Positions 24,701 to 35,063 of a stretch of DNA of 64,000 bases are shown here, piece after piece. The number at the start of each line of letters is the position of its first letter. The stretch's first letter is position 1. The notes below the pieces were generated by a model. That model saw only the letters and a list, made by a program, of their open reading frames with translations. It was not told the DNA's origin and ran no database searches. The stretch comes from Beta vulgaris subsp. vulgaris (taxonomy: Eukaryota; Streptophyta; Magnoliopsida; Caryophyllales; Amaranthaceae). The stretch covers positions 18,283,213 through 18,347,212 of the forward strand of contig NC_079208.1 in assembly GCF_026745355.1 (NCBI RefSeq). The letters are read 5' to 3'. A program made the translations under genes and the position numbers.

Positions 24701-27700
24701 GCAAATGTTATTATGTAAATTATTCTTGCATTATTCTCAATATATGTTTTGAATGAATCAACTTTTTCAATTTTTACTAATAGGAAATAAGAATTTAATG
24801 ATCAAAGTAGAGCATTAGCAACCATGAAAGTCAAAGTCTACAAGTATTAAGAAATGGATGAAAGCTAATGACAATCTTGCTCCACTTCTGTTAAAAAGCT
24901 TATGCTGGTTAGCATTTGCCTGCCAATTTTCAGATGTAGCCAACTTAAGATTGATCCTCTACAATCATCCCCAAACGTGTAAACCTCAATCAGAGTTCAT
25001 GACTAGACAAACATAGACAATATAATAATTCATAATCATAAATAATTCCATAGACACACCCCATGAAATCCCATTCAAAGAGAAAGCAAATTCAACAGAT
25101 AGGATATCTCTTATCAAAGGAGAAGTATGTAAATGGGACATCAGAGACATGAACCTTGCATATCACCAAGCAGAGACATTCTTCGGGCAGCCCTGACATA
25201 TTCACCATACCCATATGATTCACTCATTGACTTAAAGAGATCACCATGCTCGTTTGGTGTTAGAGAAAGGATGCTTGATCTTAGTATCTCTTGTCTTGAT
25301 CCACTGGATGGTAAAAGACGCCGAAAATCCTGCATACAGGCACATGAGATAGTAAGGCCCCGTTCTTTTGGACTGAGAGAATCTCAACTAAACTGAACGG
25401 AACGACAACGACGACAAACAACCACAACAACAACTGAACTGAACAGAACGGAAATGAAATGAAAATAAGTCCAAAAGAACAGGGCCTAAATTAGCTTTTT
25501 AGTTGACAAAACCATTGGATGGAAGATTAAAACACAGAAAATCTTGATGTGGATCAAATTCTTCATCTTAAAAACTACGTTGACTAATTTTCGTGAGGTT
25601 CCAATAGAGTGTTGTTACCTAACTCTTCAGTTGGTTTACATATTGAAATTTTTTTTTCTCTAGTAGGAGGTCACTTGGTTTTCCTTCTTTCTTTTGCTTT
25701 CCTGTGCTAGTAGGATTGTTTCCTTCCTATAAGATTAAACACATTTAGAATAGTCTAATTAGAGTAGTTATTAAGTTTCCTATTCCCTTTTAGGGGGTGT
25801 TTGGTTCATGTAGTGGTATGGGTTTGGAATCAAGAATGAAACCAAGGTGGTATAGGTTTGGAACTTGATACATAATACCATGTGTTTGGTTTTATTTGGG
25901 AGTGGAATTTTTTTCTTTTATTTGATACCTAGAAGTATTGGTATAGAGCTATACCCATCTCACCCCTTGAGTTTTCAAACCCCATACCTTATGGGTTTGA
26001 GGTATGGGTTTTAAATCTATCATTTTTTTTTTTAAGCGTAAATCTATCAATTATTTAACAAACACTAGGAATGGGTTTTGCTCATTCTAAACCCATACCT
26101 CATACCAGAAACTTTAGGGACTATTTTAGAGCCTAGAGGTGTACATAAGCTAGATGCCTAGTTGAGTGGTGATTCTCAGAGTGTGAGTTTCATGAAAACT
26201 AATATAAGTTGTAGCTGATATTTTAGTTTGTTAACACCATTATGCCAAATGCCACTTATTATGATTTGCATTAATTTTGTGGAGAGATCTTCTTTCACGC
26301 GAGCTAAGAGAACAATTTACCACATTATTCCATTATCAATCCCCTAAATCTTTCATCCATCCATCATAAGTTTAGTTTAGATACCTAAAATATGAAGCTA
26401 ATATCTTAAAATTCCTTCTATAACTCTTGAGTTTTGTTCTTTAATCTAATTTAGAGGATCTCTGCACCAATTGGACGGATTATTTGGTATTAAGATCCTT
26501 ATCAAATCCCCAACAAAAATATTTATTTATAGAGCAAAAACCCAGCAAGCATCTGATAGCATTGTCTCAATCCAAAAGGATTACATTGATACGATTACTA
26601 TGATTTGAATCTAATAACTTATAATGGAGTATATATTAAAACTGAAACCCGTAAAGTTAATTTCCATTCTAAAGTTCCCTTTAATATAGTTGGTTTCCCT
26701 TCTAAAGTTCCCTCCTAAATGAGCTGGTTCCCCTTCTAAAGTCCCTCTTACATGCATCAAAAGTTAATACATAACTTCATTGGAAATATAAGTAGGATAT
26801 TTTTCCTTATTAGACATTGATCAATGATTGAAGGTTTGTGTCTAAAAATTCGATTTGGTTTGGATAATGACTACTTTTTAAAAAGATTTTCTTGTTTGTC
26901 AGATTTTTTACATAAGTCGGTAGATAAACCATATTATCAAAGCAAAAATGTCATGATTTCCAATCAATTTTTCCAGAAAACAGCAACTCTAGTAGGAATA
27001 CAGCAGCGAATGCCAACTTTTGTATACAAAAAAAGCAGCTAATCTGAGATTGCACAATCATTCAAACATTAAACATTGTGTGGCTATTACTAATAGCCTA
27101 ACAGGGTCGAAACAAACTCATGACGAATTCTGGCATTAAATAGAGACTGTTAGTTGTGGCAAATCACCCCCTACACTTATACCGATTGTGTAAGTTGCCC
27201 CCTTAACTTTTACATGGAGCAAATTGACCCCATAACTCTTACAAATTGTGCAATCAACATTTAGTGTTTTATCCGGCTAAATTATTATTGAAATAATGAC
27301 GTGGCACCAAAAAAACTTATAAAATGATTTTTAAATCCAAATACATCTTAATAAAAATTCATTAGTACTAGTATTATTATATACTACATTTTCCTCTAAA
27401 TGTTTACCTAAGGACATCTTTGGTTCAAGTCATGGAATGAAAAGGAAATCAATCAAATAGAGAGATGGAATGGTAACAAAAATTGTTACCTTTATTGGGT
27501 GTTTAGTTCAAACCTTGGCATGGGAAGGAAATGGTAACCACTACCACCAACAAATAGAGTTTGTCACTTGAGGGGAAGGGAAGGTAACAAACTAGGAAAA
27601 TCTATTACCACCACATAATGGTAATAGCTTGAGGAGGGGTTGAACCGAAATGGAGTAGATGTTTGATTCCATTTCTTAGAGCTCAAGTTTGTTGAACCAA

Positions 27701-28497
27701 ACATGCTCCAAGTCTATGAACCAAAAAAAAAGGTTGAACTCTTCATCTGAGTTCCACTAATCAATTCTATGCTTATTTTGACTGCAAATTCCAATATTCA
27801 CGTTCTCTTCCTCCTCCATATCTGACACAAGTAAACTGCTTGTCTTCAATGTTAATTATATTGCTCCTCTTCTCTACTCCATAGTTTACATAAAGTAATA
27901 CAATATTCAAGATTTCTGGTTATTCCTTAATCAACTGCAAAAAGAAAGTTATTGGCTACTTGAGTTAATGTATATATCCCTTCATCGTTCTCTCACACAT
28001 ATAGTTGAAGAAGAACACCAATTTGTAGTTCCAGAAGCAAACTAATTGAATTATTTCACCAATCTGTTCAGATTCATACACCATAACAGACAATATCCAA
28101 CAAAAAACGAGTAAACGATTAGCAAATTAAATTCATATATTACTTGTATTAATAAAATCATATAAGATGTATTTGGATTTATAAACCCAATACAATTAGG
28201 AAACTATGCACTGACTACACTGCTCCCTAACTAATATAGAAGTTATGTATTTCATCACTAGGGTCCAAACAAACTCAAAATCCAAAAAATAACCAAATTT
28301 TGCAAGTCCAACTTCATCCGTAAATGATAAAATTGAAATTCAATCGATAATAATGAAGCATATAATAATCCAATATATTAAGCCTGATGAAGTGAAGAAC
28401 TGACCTTGAGCTGCCTGGAAGTAGCCTGTTCTTGGTGTAAGACAAGTGCAGGAAGGCACCCAGTATGACTAGATGCCATTAAAGAAAGCAAAGGCAT
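18767..28497 (-). CDS. Uncharacterised plant protein, 430 residues, predicted C-terminal membrane segments
   Basis: I built five exons on the minus strand: 28405-28497, 25155-25329, 22184-22628, 21167-21247 and 18767-19265. All introns are GT-AG and all phases fit (0, 1, 2, 2), giving 1293 nt ending TGA at 18767. The product begins MPLLSLMASSHTGCLPALVL. Residues about 31-235 look like a soluble domain (RRLLPSSGSRQEILRSSILS; PDYILFSFGINEQWTKHKKL). A basic stretch (KKVKQKPSSKRKSKR, about 267-281) precedes hydrophobic segments near 321-353, 366-382 and 414-430, with an acidic EFEEEEMMM between the last two. I do not recognise the family. The frame is open upstream of the ATG for 24 codons without another ATG. 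Introns are large and full of MITEs. Confidence 0.8.
19470..20441. mobile_element. Non-autonomous Mutator-like element (MULE), 972 bp
   Basis: The ends are CGGTTATTTCACCAAATAC... and its reverse complement, with long, imperfect inverted repeats (about 100 bp, including the ATTCACCGGATACC-type repeats). A perfect 9 bp target duplication AAAGAAAAA (19461-19469 and 20442-20450) is diagnostic for Mutator-like elements. The core is C/G-rich with open frames on both strands, such as MEVVFLSLFACAVMRIYMVV from 19939; it may be captured coding DNA (Pack-MULE style) but no donor is recognised. It lies in the last intron of the minus-strand gene. Confidence 0.88.
20086..20988. repeat. Tandem duplication of the MULE right half plus flank
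   Basis: Segment 20086-20522 recurs at 20523-20988. From 20111 onward the two copies are offset by exactly 466 bp. Each copy holds the MULE right half, its terminus, the 9 bp target duplication and about 70 bp of host flank (AAAGTGGGTATGCTCTACCC). The duplication therefore happened after the MULE inserted. Confidence 0.9.
24010..24058. repeat. GC/AC-rich simple repeat
   Basis: Runs of GCGC, CACGCACG, an 11-base C run and CACAC repeats inside an intron of the minus-strand gene. Confidence 0.9.
24183..24400. repeat. 109 bp tandem duplication
   Basis: Positions 24183-24291 and 24292-24400 are copies with few differences (CCGCTCAATCC versus CTGTTCAATCC). The duplication is intronic. Confidence 0.85.
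24606..24856. mobile_element. Degenerate Stowaway-like MITE
   Basis: The left side reads CTCCTCTGTTTTTCAATACT and the right side, reversed, ATCCATTTCTTAATACTTGT; both continue into a matching ACTTTGACT. This resembles an old Stowaway terminal repeat. The TA duplication is not clear. It lies in the intron between exons 2 and 3 of the minus-strand gene. Confidence 0.45.
25356..25486. mobile_element. Tourist-like MITE (PIF/Harbinger), 131 bp
   Basis: The ends GGCCCCGTTCTTTTGGACT and AGTCCAAAAGAACAGGGCC are inverted repeats with one mismatch. The flanking TAA at 25353-25355 and 25487-25489 is the 3 bp duplication typical of PIF/Harbinger. It lies in intron 1 of the minus-strand gene, 25 bp upstream (in gene sense) of the exon 2 acceptor. 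Confidence 0.9.
25797..26110. mobile_element. Partial MITE-like sequence
   Basis: It starts GGGGGTGTTTGGTTCATG after a TTA, resembling PIF-type ends, and has internal inverted copies of GGTATGGGTTTGG. No matching right terminus is found, so the right end is only approximate. Confidence 0.35.
27412..27709. mobile_element. PIF/Harbinger-type MITE, diverged copy
   Basis: The termini read GGACATCTTTGGTTCAAG and, reversed, GGAGCATGTTTGGTTCAAC. The sequence aligns along its length with the MITE at 54534-54829 (shared GGAATGGTAACAAA, GGTTACC/GTTACCTTTATTG, TAATGGTAATAG...GAGGGGTTGAACC). The target duplication is eroded. It sits in intron 1 of the minus-strand gene. Confidence 0.75.
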
Positions 28498-28569
28498 TTT
28501 GTCAAAAAAGCAGAGAGTTTTGAGTTCAGAAATTGTAGTTTCTGATCTCAAAACTCCCTCATCTTCCTT

Positions 28570-28584
28570 TCACTTTGGTACCAT
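28570..28584 (-). promoter_or_regulatory. Four-codon upstream ORF
   Basis: On the minus strand ATG GTA CCA AAG TGA lies 87 bases upstream of, and in frame with, the proposed start at 28497. If the mRNA begins upstream of it, this uORF could reduce initiation at the main start. No transcript data are available. Confidence 0.35.
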
Positions 28585-29289
28585 GTTGTTGATGTTCTGA
28601 CCTCAATTCGCAACTTGACAAAAGTTTGGATTTTGAGTGGTGATGAATTTACTTGACAGCGCAGCTTTGGCACCCACCTCTCGCTTAATCTTACTCAAGA
28701 ACGGGCCATATGGGTCGGATATGAATCGGGTCGAATGCGGATCACCATTGTCTTCGGGGTTGCGTTCGGGTACGAGTCAATTTCGGGTTCATGAAATCTC
28801 GGGCAGGACCGGGTACGGGTTTGATGAGTCTCGGGTTATTTCGGATGGTTACTTTCAGGTGAAAAAATGGCTCTCAAATAATGTACTTCGGGTCTATTTT
28901 GCCGGCTATAACAATAATTTAATTGGCAGGAACAATAAAAAATATAGAGGGACTATATCATTCTTATAATTATATTTATATGTATAAAAAATTAAAACAA
29001 AAAATATTTTTTCACAAATTGTAAAATTATGTTGCAAATGGATAATATTTTAAATCATATTTTGAGTACTTTTCAATCGTATAAAAGTTATAATATGTTG
29101 AATTATGTAGTAAAAGCTATAGTCAATTTACATAGTATTAGATTGTTTATTCAAAACCAAACTCTTATTCTCCCTTTTTTCAGAACTTCTTATATGCATT
29201 TATACTTGTTTATAATTCTATTTTTGAAAAAATTAGGACAATTTGTCACAATAAACCTTTTATATATCGCTTTTTTGCCAGAAACAACT
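28585..29289. other. Gene-free stretch with TCGGGT-rich block
   Basis: Around 28710-28850 there are many copies of TCGGGT/CGGGTA, a degenerate simple-sequence block that keeps one frame open for 110 codons by composition. The rest, to 29289, is AT-rich and holds nothing I recognise. It includes the promoter region of the minus-strand gene. Confidence 0.5.
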
Positions 29290-29609
29290 TGTTACGTAGT
29301 GCTAGACTCGTAAATGAATACTACTATCCCCAACAATAGGTTCACTAATAAGAGACTTGTGCAACAATGTCTGGACTCAAATCCCGAACCTGAGCTCCAC
29401 CTTCATACCTGCAAAAAGGGACCCACCCTAGAGGTTTGGGTGGTATTTCCCCCTCCGAAGCTTAAGTCAGGTATCAGGAGTAGAAAAGGAACTTTTAGAG
29501 AGAGAAAGTAGAGAGAGTATTTATGGCAGAATAACAGTACTATGCTCTGAAAAACGTACCTTTCCCCTGATTTCAAGGACTATTTATAGTGTTTGAAATG
29601 ACTGATATT
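29290..29609 (-). repeat. Truncated 3' LTR of the Tat-type element
   Basis: It starts TGTTACGTAGTGCTAGACTC and matches 31438-31757 closely until about GAAATGACTGAT, where it passes into gag/protease sequence. The U3 end is missing. Confidence 0.88.
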
Positions 29610-31426
29610 AGTAAGTAATTTTTATGGCCACGGTTGGTGGGACCTCCTGCTGCGAAACCTCCAGATATTACAAGCACTACATCTTCATCAGTGCTTTCAT
29701 CTTCCTTTCTTCGGCCTTGACGATTGTCTCTCTTCTGAAAATTTCTACCCGCTTGAGGTAGATAGGAATTCATCTTACCCTTGCAAGCCAAGTCTTCCAA
29801 AGCTCTTTTTAGATGCTTTCATTCCTTTGTTTCGTGGCAACAATCCTTATGGAAATGGTAATATTTGCTTTTATCCCTATTTATGTAGGGAGTCTTCATT
29901 TCGGTTGGCGCCTTCAGTTCATACTAATCTTTTATCTCCATAAGAATGGAGTATTGATCTTTGCTAAATTCTACCGGCTCAGCCGATGTTGCTGGTTCAT
30001 CTCTTTTGCTTCTCTTAGATGAGGTTGTCATCGAAGTCACCGCCCAAGTTTCAGCTTTCTTGTGGATGCTCTGCTTAGGCTGAACTATTTCTTCAATCTT
30101 TTTTGCCTACGGATATTTTGCTTCCGCACAAACTTCCGTAGCATGGATGAATGTCTCTGCCTCCCGAAGGGCTTCGGTTAGAGTGGAAATCTTCTTCTTC
30201 ACCAAATCAAACTTAAAGCTTCCTGGCCTTAGACCCCTGATGAAGGCGTCAAAGGCCACCCCTGCATTCAGATCTTGCATCTGCAATGCTTCTAGATTGA
30301 ATCTCTTCACAAAACTTCTTAGGGCTTCTTTGGGTCCTTGGATGATCTTACCCAAATGCATATTGGTCTTCTGTTCCTGTCGGTTTGCTACAAAGTGGCT
30401 AGTAAACAAGATACTAAGCTCGGTGAAATTATTTACTGAGTTAAGGGAGATTATTGAACCACTTTTGAGCTACTCCTTTCAGAGTGGCTGGAAAATTCTT
30501 GCACCGGGTAACATCATCAACCGCTTGAAATATACATTTGATGCTTGTATGCTGATAGATGATCATCTGGATCCGTGGTGCCGTCAAAAGGCTCTATCGT
30601 CGGTAGATTAACCTTTGGGAATGGGGGAGACTCCATGATTCTGGCCGAGAATGGGGTCGGCGAGTTAATCTTGAGTGCCCCAGCATGTCCCTCAGTGGGT
30701 ATGTGCTCCCGACGATATTCTTTTAACACTGGATTAGAGGAGGTGTTAGCTAGGGCTTGACGCCTATACACTATAAGTTGTAAAACCGTTTTTTCTTGCC
30801 TTAGCTGAACAGCCGAAGGTCTTTGACTTCTTACTTCAGTTTTGATGGGAGTCTTAATGGAGGATCCTTCATGTAAGGAGTAGAACCTGAGGCTGAACGC
30901 TGAAGAGCAGCTGCCTTCTTGGCCTCTAGATACTCCATCGCATCCGTCTTCATCTTATGACCACTTGGAGGAATATTATCTCCTGGACGGACCACCAACT
31001 TCCAGTCCATCTTTCTTCTTGGTTCACTGTCTGCTGGCTGCTTCCCTTTAGATAGTCGCTTGGACATTTCCTACCGAGGAGGCCGGCTTGTCCCTGGACG
31101 ACCTTCTTGAGACTGCCCCCTAGGGGGCACTACATCGGCCTGCTCTGGGTTGACCTGGAAAAAAACATGTTATTTTTGATTTGCTCCTCCATGACAGCGG
31201 CCATCCTAGTCTGGAAGTCATTCAAGATAGTTTCCAGATGGGTAGCTGTCACTGGACGCTCAGGATTTTCTTGAATGATAGGTTCCCTGCTCCGTCCAGA
31301 GAGACGAACAGTAGCAGAGGGCCTATCTCTTCCTCTAGGTGGTCTTTCATCGCCCACTGTATCCTCCACTTGAATCTCAAAACTTCTGTTCGAGTGACAA
31401 TCAGTCATTGTTGCGTCTCCCCACAA
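29610..31426 (-). pseudogene. Tat-lineage gag polyprotein, disrupted
   Basis: Reading down from 31426: an N-terminal charged segment (MTDCHSNRSFEIQVEDTVGD), a Lys/Arg-rich part (31067-30831), the gag core with PFDGTTDPDDHLSAYKHQM at about 30530-30600, and NMHLGKIIQGPKEALRSFVK near 30340. Then comes a CxxH-type segment HKDCCHETKE near 29830, and ISGGFAAGGPTNRGHKNYL near 29620-29690, which is the motif at the gag/protease border of Tat elements. Frameshifts and stops interrupt it. It runs straight into LTR sequence at about 29609. Confidence 0.8.
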
Positions 31427-31437
31427 ACGGCGCCAAG
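31420..31437 (-). other. Primer binding site of the Tat-type element
   Basis: The minus strand reads TTGGCGCCGTTTGTGGGG directly inside the right LTR. The TTGGCGCCGTT core is characteristic of Tat/Ogre primer sites. Confidence 0.7.
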
Positions 31438-32064
31438 TATTACGTAGTGCTAGACTCGTAAATTAATACTACTATCCCCCCAACAATAGGTTCACTAATA
31501 AGAGACTTGTACAACAATGTTTGGACTCAAATCCCGAACCTGAGCTCCACCTTCAGACCTACAAAAACGGACTCACCCTGGAGGTTTGGGTGGTATTTCC
31601 CCCTCCGAAGCTTAAGTCAGGTATCAGGAGTAGAAAATGAACTTTTAGAGAGAGAAAGTAGAGAGAGTATTTATGGCAGAATAACAGTACTATGCTCTGA
31701 AAAACGTACCTTTCCCCTGATTTCAAGGACTATTTATAGTGTCTGAAATGACTGATGTACCTTGATGTCACCCTAATTTGGGAGCATCTGATTGGCTAAG
31801 CAATACTGCCATGACACGTGGCGGTCACTGATTGGAGAGTACACATCACCCTTTATAGAAAGATACTTTTTGTGCTTACCGGGCCTAAGTACAGATTGGG
31901 CCCTAAGAATGGCTTAGTACACCTTTCTTTATTCAGAAAAATGTACTTTACCCCCTATAAGTTTCTGGTCTATGTACTTTACAATAGCAAAAGAGTGTGC
32001 CACATGTAAGGCCGTGATGGGGCTACGTGCCACGTCTATAGCCGTTGATTTTTACGCTACAACA
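31438..32064 (-). repeat. 5' LTR of the Tat-type element
   Basis: It begins TATTACGTAGTGCTAGACTC (TG mutated to TA relative to the left copy) and probably ends CGCTACAACA at 32064, which forms TGTT...AACA ends. The right boundary is inferred from these ends and from the start of LINE sequence soon after. Confidence 0.7.
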
Positions 32065-32084
32065 CCCTTATTTTTCTCTAAGTA

Positions 32085-32834
32085 TTAATCGGATTTGTGT
32101 GGTTTTTTTAAAAGAAGAAAATGGCTCAGACAAGGAGACCCTATCTCTCCTTTACTATTTGTGGTGGTTATGGAATACTTCACAAGAATTCTAAAGAAAA
32201 TGAGCAGGTTATTTGGCTTTAGCTATCGTTACACGTGCACTTCCTTGGAGTTGACTCACTTAATATATGCTGATGACTTAATGATTTTTTGTAAGGGAGA
32301 CATTAGCTCTATAATCTTGATGGTGTGAGCTATGAAAGCCTTCTCTCTAGATTCAGGGCTTCATGTAAACAATGATAAAATAACTTTGTACTTTGACAAT
32401 GTCAAAGATGATATATAACAGAGAATTCTTCAAGCTACTGGGTTTTCTAAGGGCACATTCCCTTTCAGGTACCTTGGAGTACCCATTATTTCTAGGAAAC
32501 TGAAAGTGTAGATTGTGACCTTTTGGTTGACAAGATTCTTAAGAGAGTGTTGTGATGGTCATCTAGAAATCTTGCTTATGCTGCTAGACATGTGCTAGTT
32601 AATGTTGTATTGCTTAGCATACACACTTATTGGGAAAAAAGCTTCTTACTGACTAAAAATGTATTGGTTAAAATTATACAAATTTGTAGAGCTTTCGTTT
32701 GGGAGGGGAAATCTTTCCTTCATAAGCCACCTACTGTTTCATGGGAATGGGTTTGCAAGCCAAGCAAAATGGGAGGGTTGGGTCTAAAAGATTGCCTTAT
32801 GTGGAACAAGACTGATATAGGGAAGTATATTTGA
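32085..32834 (+). pseudogene. LINE (L1-type) reverse-transcriptase fragment
   Basis: The frame gives LRQGDPISPLLFVVVMEYF, then LTHLIYADDLMIFCKGD with the YADD catalytic box (about 32263-32300). After stops and frameshifts it continues with FRYLGVPIISRKL, and finally WEGKSFLHKPPTVSWEWVCK and KMGGLGLKD, the C-terminal part of plant L1 RT. The 5' half (endonuclease) and 3' tail are absent. It abuts the Tat LTR, so its left side was cut by that element or by rearrangement. Confidence 0.9.
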
Positions 32835-33376
32835 ATTAATTGTGTGATTATTCATTGTATATATATGTGTATATGTGATATGATTCCTAAACCTATTATC
32901 TTACTATTTGACAAAGTATTTTCAACTTAAGTATTTTACAGGATGGAGTTGCAATTACTCAGTTTCTCTGATTTTCAGGAGCTTGCCTCTCCTGTCTCTT
33001 TTCAATGTATTTGTGTAGGTGGGTGATCGACGGGGGAAACAAAAGGGAGATCATTTGCAGTTGTCATCCACTTAGCATATGATTAGCTTCTGCTGGAACT
33101 CTAAAATACTTAAGTAATTAGTAATTTTTAATGAACGATTCACTTGGTTGTAAGGATTAATGAATTTGAGTTTTGTTTGTTTTTTTTATTTAGCCTTGCA
33201 TTTATTTTCAGGAGATAAGTGCGGCGGTAGCGTCACCCGTCGAGTCGAACCCTCGTGGGCCCCGATCATGAGTTTTGTCAATTAAAGAAGGGTTCGAGTC
33301 CGCAAGGTGTTACAGTATGTAAATACAATAATGGTTTTGAAAAATTTATTTCACAAAATCAACAATGTTAACAAAA
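32835..33376. other. Gene-free stretch left of the Helitron end
   Basis: AT-rich sequence with one GC-richer patch at 33210-33310 that follows a TTTTCAG and reads EISAAVASPVES before a stop. It could be a captured exon in a Helitron, but no donor is recognised. The patch includes inverted AACCCT/AGGGTT. Confidence 0.4.
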
Positions 33377-33396
33377 ACTTACAAAAAGAATAACAA

Positions 33397-33426
33397 CTCG
33401 TGCAATGCACGGGCTTCAAAACTAGT
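33397..33426 (+). mobile_element. Probable Helitron 3' terminus
   Basis: A short hairpin (CTCGTGC AAT GCACGGG, 33397-33413) is followed eight bases later by CTAG at 33422-33425 and then T. A hairpin just before CTRR at an A/T insertion site is the Helitron 3' signature. I cannot identify the 5' TC end, so the element's extent is unknown. Confidence 0.5.
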
Positions 33427-33572
33427 ATCATAATCAAATAAACAACTATATTAGAACTCCAAATCACACAAAAGGATTTTGGAAATATAATAGAATAGTT
33501 AAGCCATCAAAATATTAGCTTGTGCATAATCGCACATCAAAATATTACTTGCTACATATAAAATAAAATATA
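33427..33572 (-). repeat. Gypsy LTR fragment, left of the CACTA complex
   Basis: AT-rich sequence that, when the CACTA complex is removed, continues into 52639-52784 which ends GGGGCTATTACA. It is therefore probably the inner part of the same minus-strand LTR, cut on its left side at the Helitron end. It has no independent diagnostic motif. Confidence 0.35.
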
Positions 33573-34654
33573 CACTAGTGGAAAAAACCTTATATGTCAC
33601 TTTGTACCGGATGTGGTTTTTGTAAAACCGCATCCGAAAATAAATAAATAAAAAATGCGAGGGAAACTTGGCAAAGAGAAGGTGATGCTGTCCAAAAAAA
33701 CCGCATCAGATTTAATATCGAATGCGGTTTTTTTTTTTTTAAACCTGATGCGGTTCAGGGGACCGCATCCGAAACTCCTCTGCTAAATGACTTTGCTCAA
33801 AAAACCCGCCTATTCTAAACACAAATTTTTTTCCTCCCAAGCAAAAAACTCACTGCACGAACAACTTGCGCCACTACCACTGCCCATGCCAGCGACTTGC
33901 CACCACCACCAACTCCGGCGACTTGCGCGCGTGAAGATTTGCCACCACCAGCTGGGCTAGTTTCGCCCTTATATCGTGCCACCACTGCCCTAGTTTGGCG
34001 CCACCACTTCTGCCTAGTTTTGCGCCACCACTACTGCTCCCTAGCTTCATTCCTCCTCCTCCCCTTTCTAACCAACTACATTACCACCTTTCCCTAGCTA
34101 GGTAACTAAAAATTTCATAACTTTTATCGTAATCTCATAAATTTATAATTCATTGTAATTTTATGAATGATTGTTAGTGAAATTAGGTTGTATAATAGTT
34201 TAAGGGTTTAAATTTTATTCATTTGAGTTAATTTAATTTTATTTGGAGTAGTTAGTTTGATTTAGAGGTTAAAAAACTAGGTCTTTGTGCTAGGATGAGT
34301 ATGATTGTTAATTTTGTAGTTTAGTTTAGTTTAGTTTAATTTAGTTCAAAGCTAGCTAGTGACAGAGTGCTAGTGACGGAGTGTTGAGTTCTATTTCCCT
34401 ATTTACAAGCTTGATATTGGTATGTTATCGCTCATACTTAACTTTCTTTAATTTCATATATTACTAAATTGGTTTATATGTGTAAATTGGTTTATATGTG
34501 CAAATATGTATATATGTATCGTTGAATTAAGATTAGATGTAAGATACTTAACTTTTAGCCGCATGTAATGGCATGTTTAGTTCTTATTAAGATCACTATA
34601 TATGTAAGAAACCGATTTGGGTACATGAAACTCGTTATGGCCTATTTCTAGTTT

Positions 34655-35063
34655 TGAGCGGGGGTGGGGGACTGTGCAAGGGGGTGGGGAGACTGTGCAA
34701 GGGGTGTGTGTGCAGTGGGGGGGCAGTGTAGGGGGGAGGGGGTGTGTGTAGTGGGGGGAGGGGGCAGTGCAGGAGGCAGGTGGCAGGGGGTGACAGTGCA
34801 GGGGGGCTGCAGGGGTGGGGCAGGGGGTAGTGTGCACAGGGGGTGGGGGAATGCTGCAATGCAGGGAGGGGCAGTGCAGGGAGGGGCAGTGTAGGGGGGC
34901 GGGGTGTGCAGGGGGTGCTGCAGTGCAGGGGTGTGCAGGGGGGCAATGTAGGGGGAAGGGGGGCAGTGTGCACAGGGGGTGGGGGAGGGTTACAGTGCAG
35001 GGGGAAGGTGGCAGGGGTGGCAGGTGGCAGGTGGGTGGCAGGTGGCAGGGGGTGGTTTGGCGG
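34655..35063. repeat. G-rich minisatellite in CACTA-2
   Basis: About 400 bp built from GGGGG runs with TGCAGTG and TGTGCA interspersed, such as GGGGTGGGGGACTGTGCAAG. It keeps several frames open artificially on both strands. The same motif family appears as its complement at 44190-44690. Confidence 0.95.

Larger units (their letters stand above)
29290..32064 (-). mobile_element. Internally deleted gag-only LTR element, Tat (Ogre/Retand-like) lineage
   Basis: A 627 bp LTR on the right (31438-32064) and only a 320 bp part of the LTR on the left (29290-29609) flank a gag region read on the minus strand. A PBS reading TTGGCGCCGTTTGTGGGGA lies next to the right LTR and is of the type seen in Tat-lineage elements. 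The internal region stops just after the gag/protease border and joins directly to the middle of the left LTR, so all of pol and the U3 part of the 3' LTR are deleted. The 5 bp flanks (CAACT, CCCTT) do not match. Confidence 0.82.

Noticed and set aside
28637..28969. 110-codon frame with LLDSAALAPTSRLI start
   Set aside because: It is kept open by TCGGGT repeats and its second half is ordinary AT-rich DNA. No family or splice context was seen.
33285..33300. GGTTCGAGTCC, a tRNA or SINE B-box-like motif
   Set aside because: There is no A-box at the right spacing, no cloverleaf and no acceptor stem.
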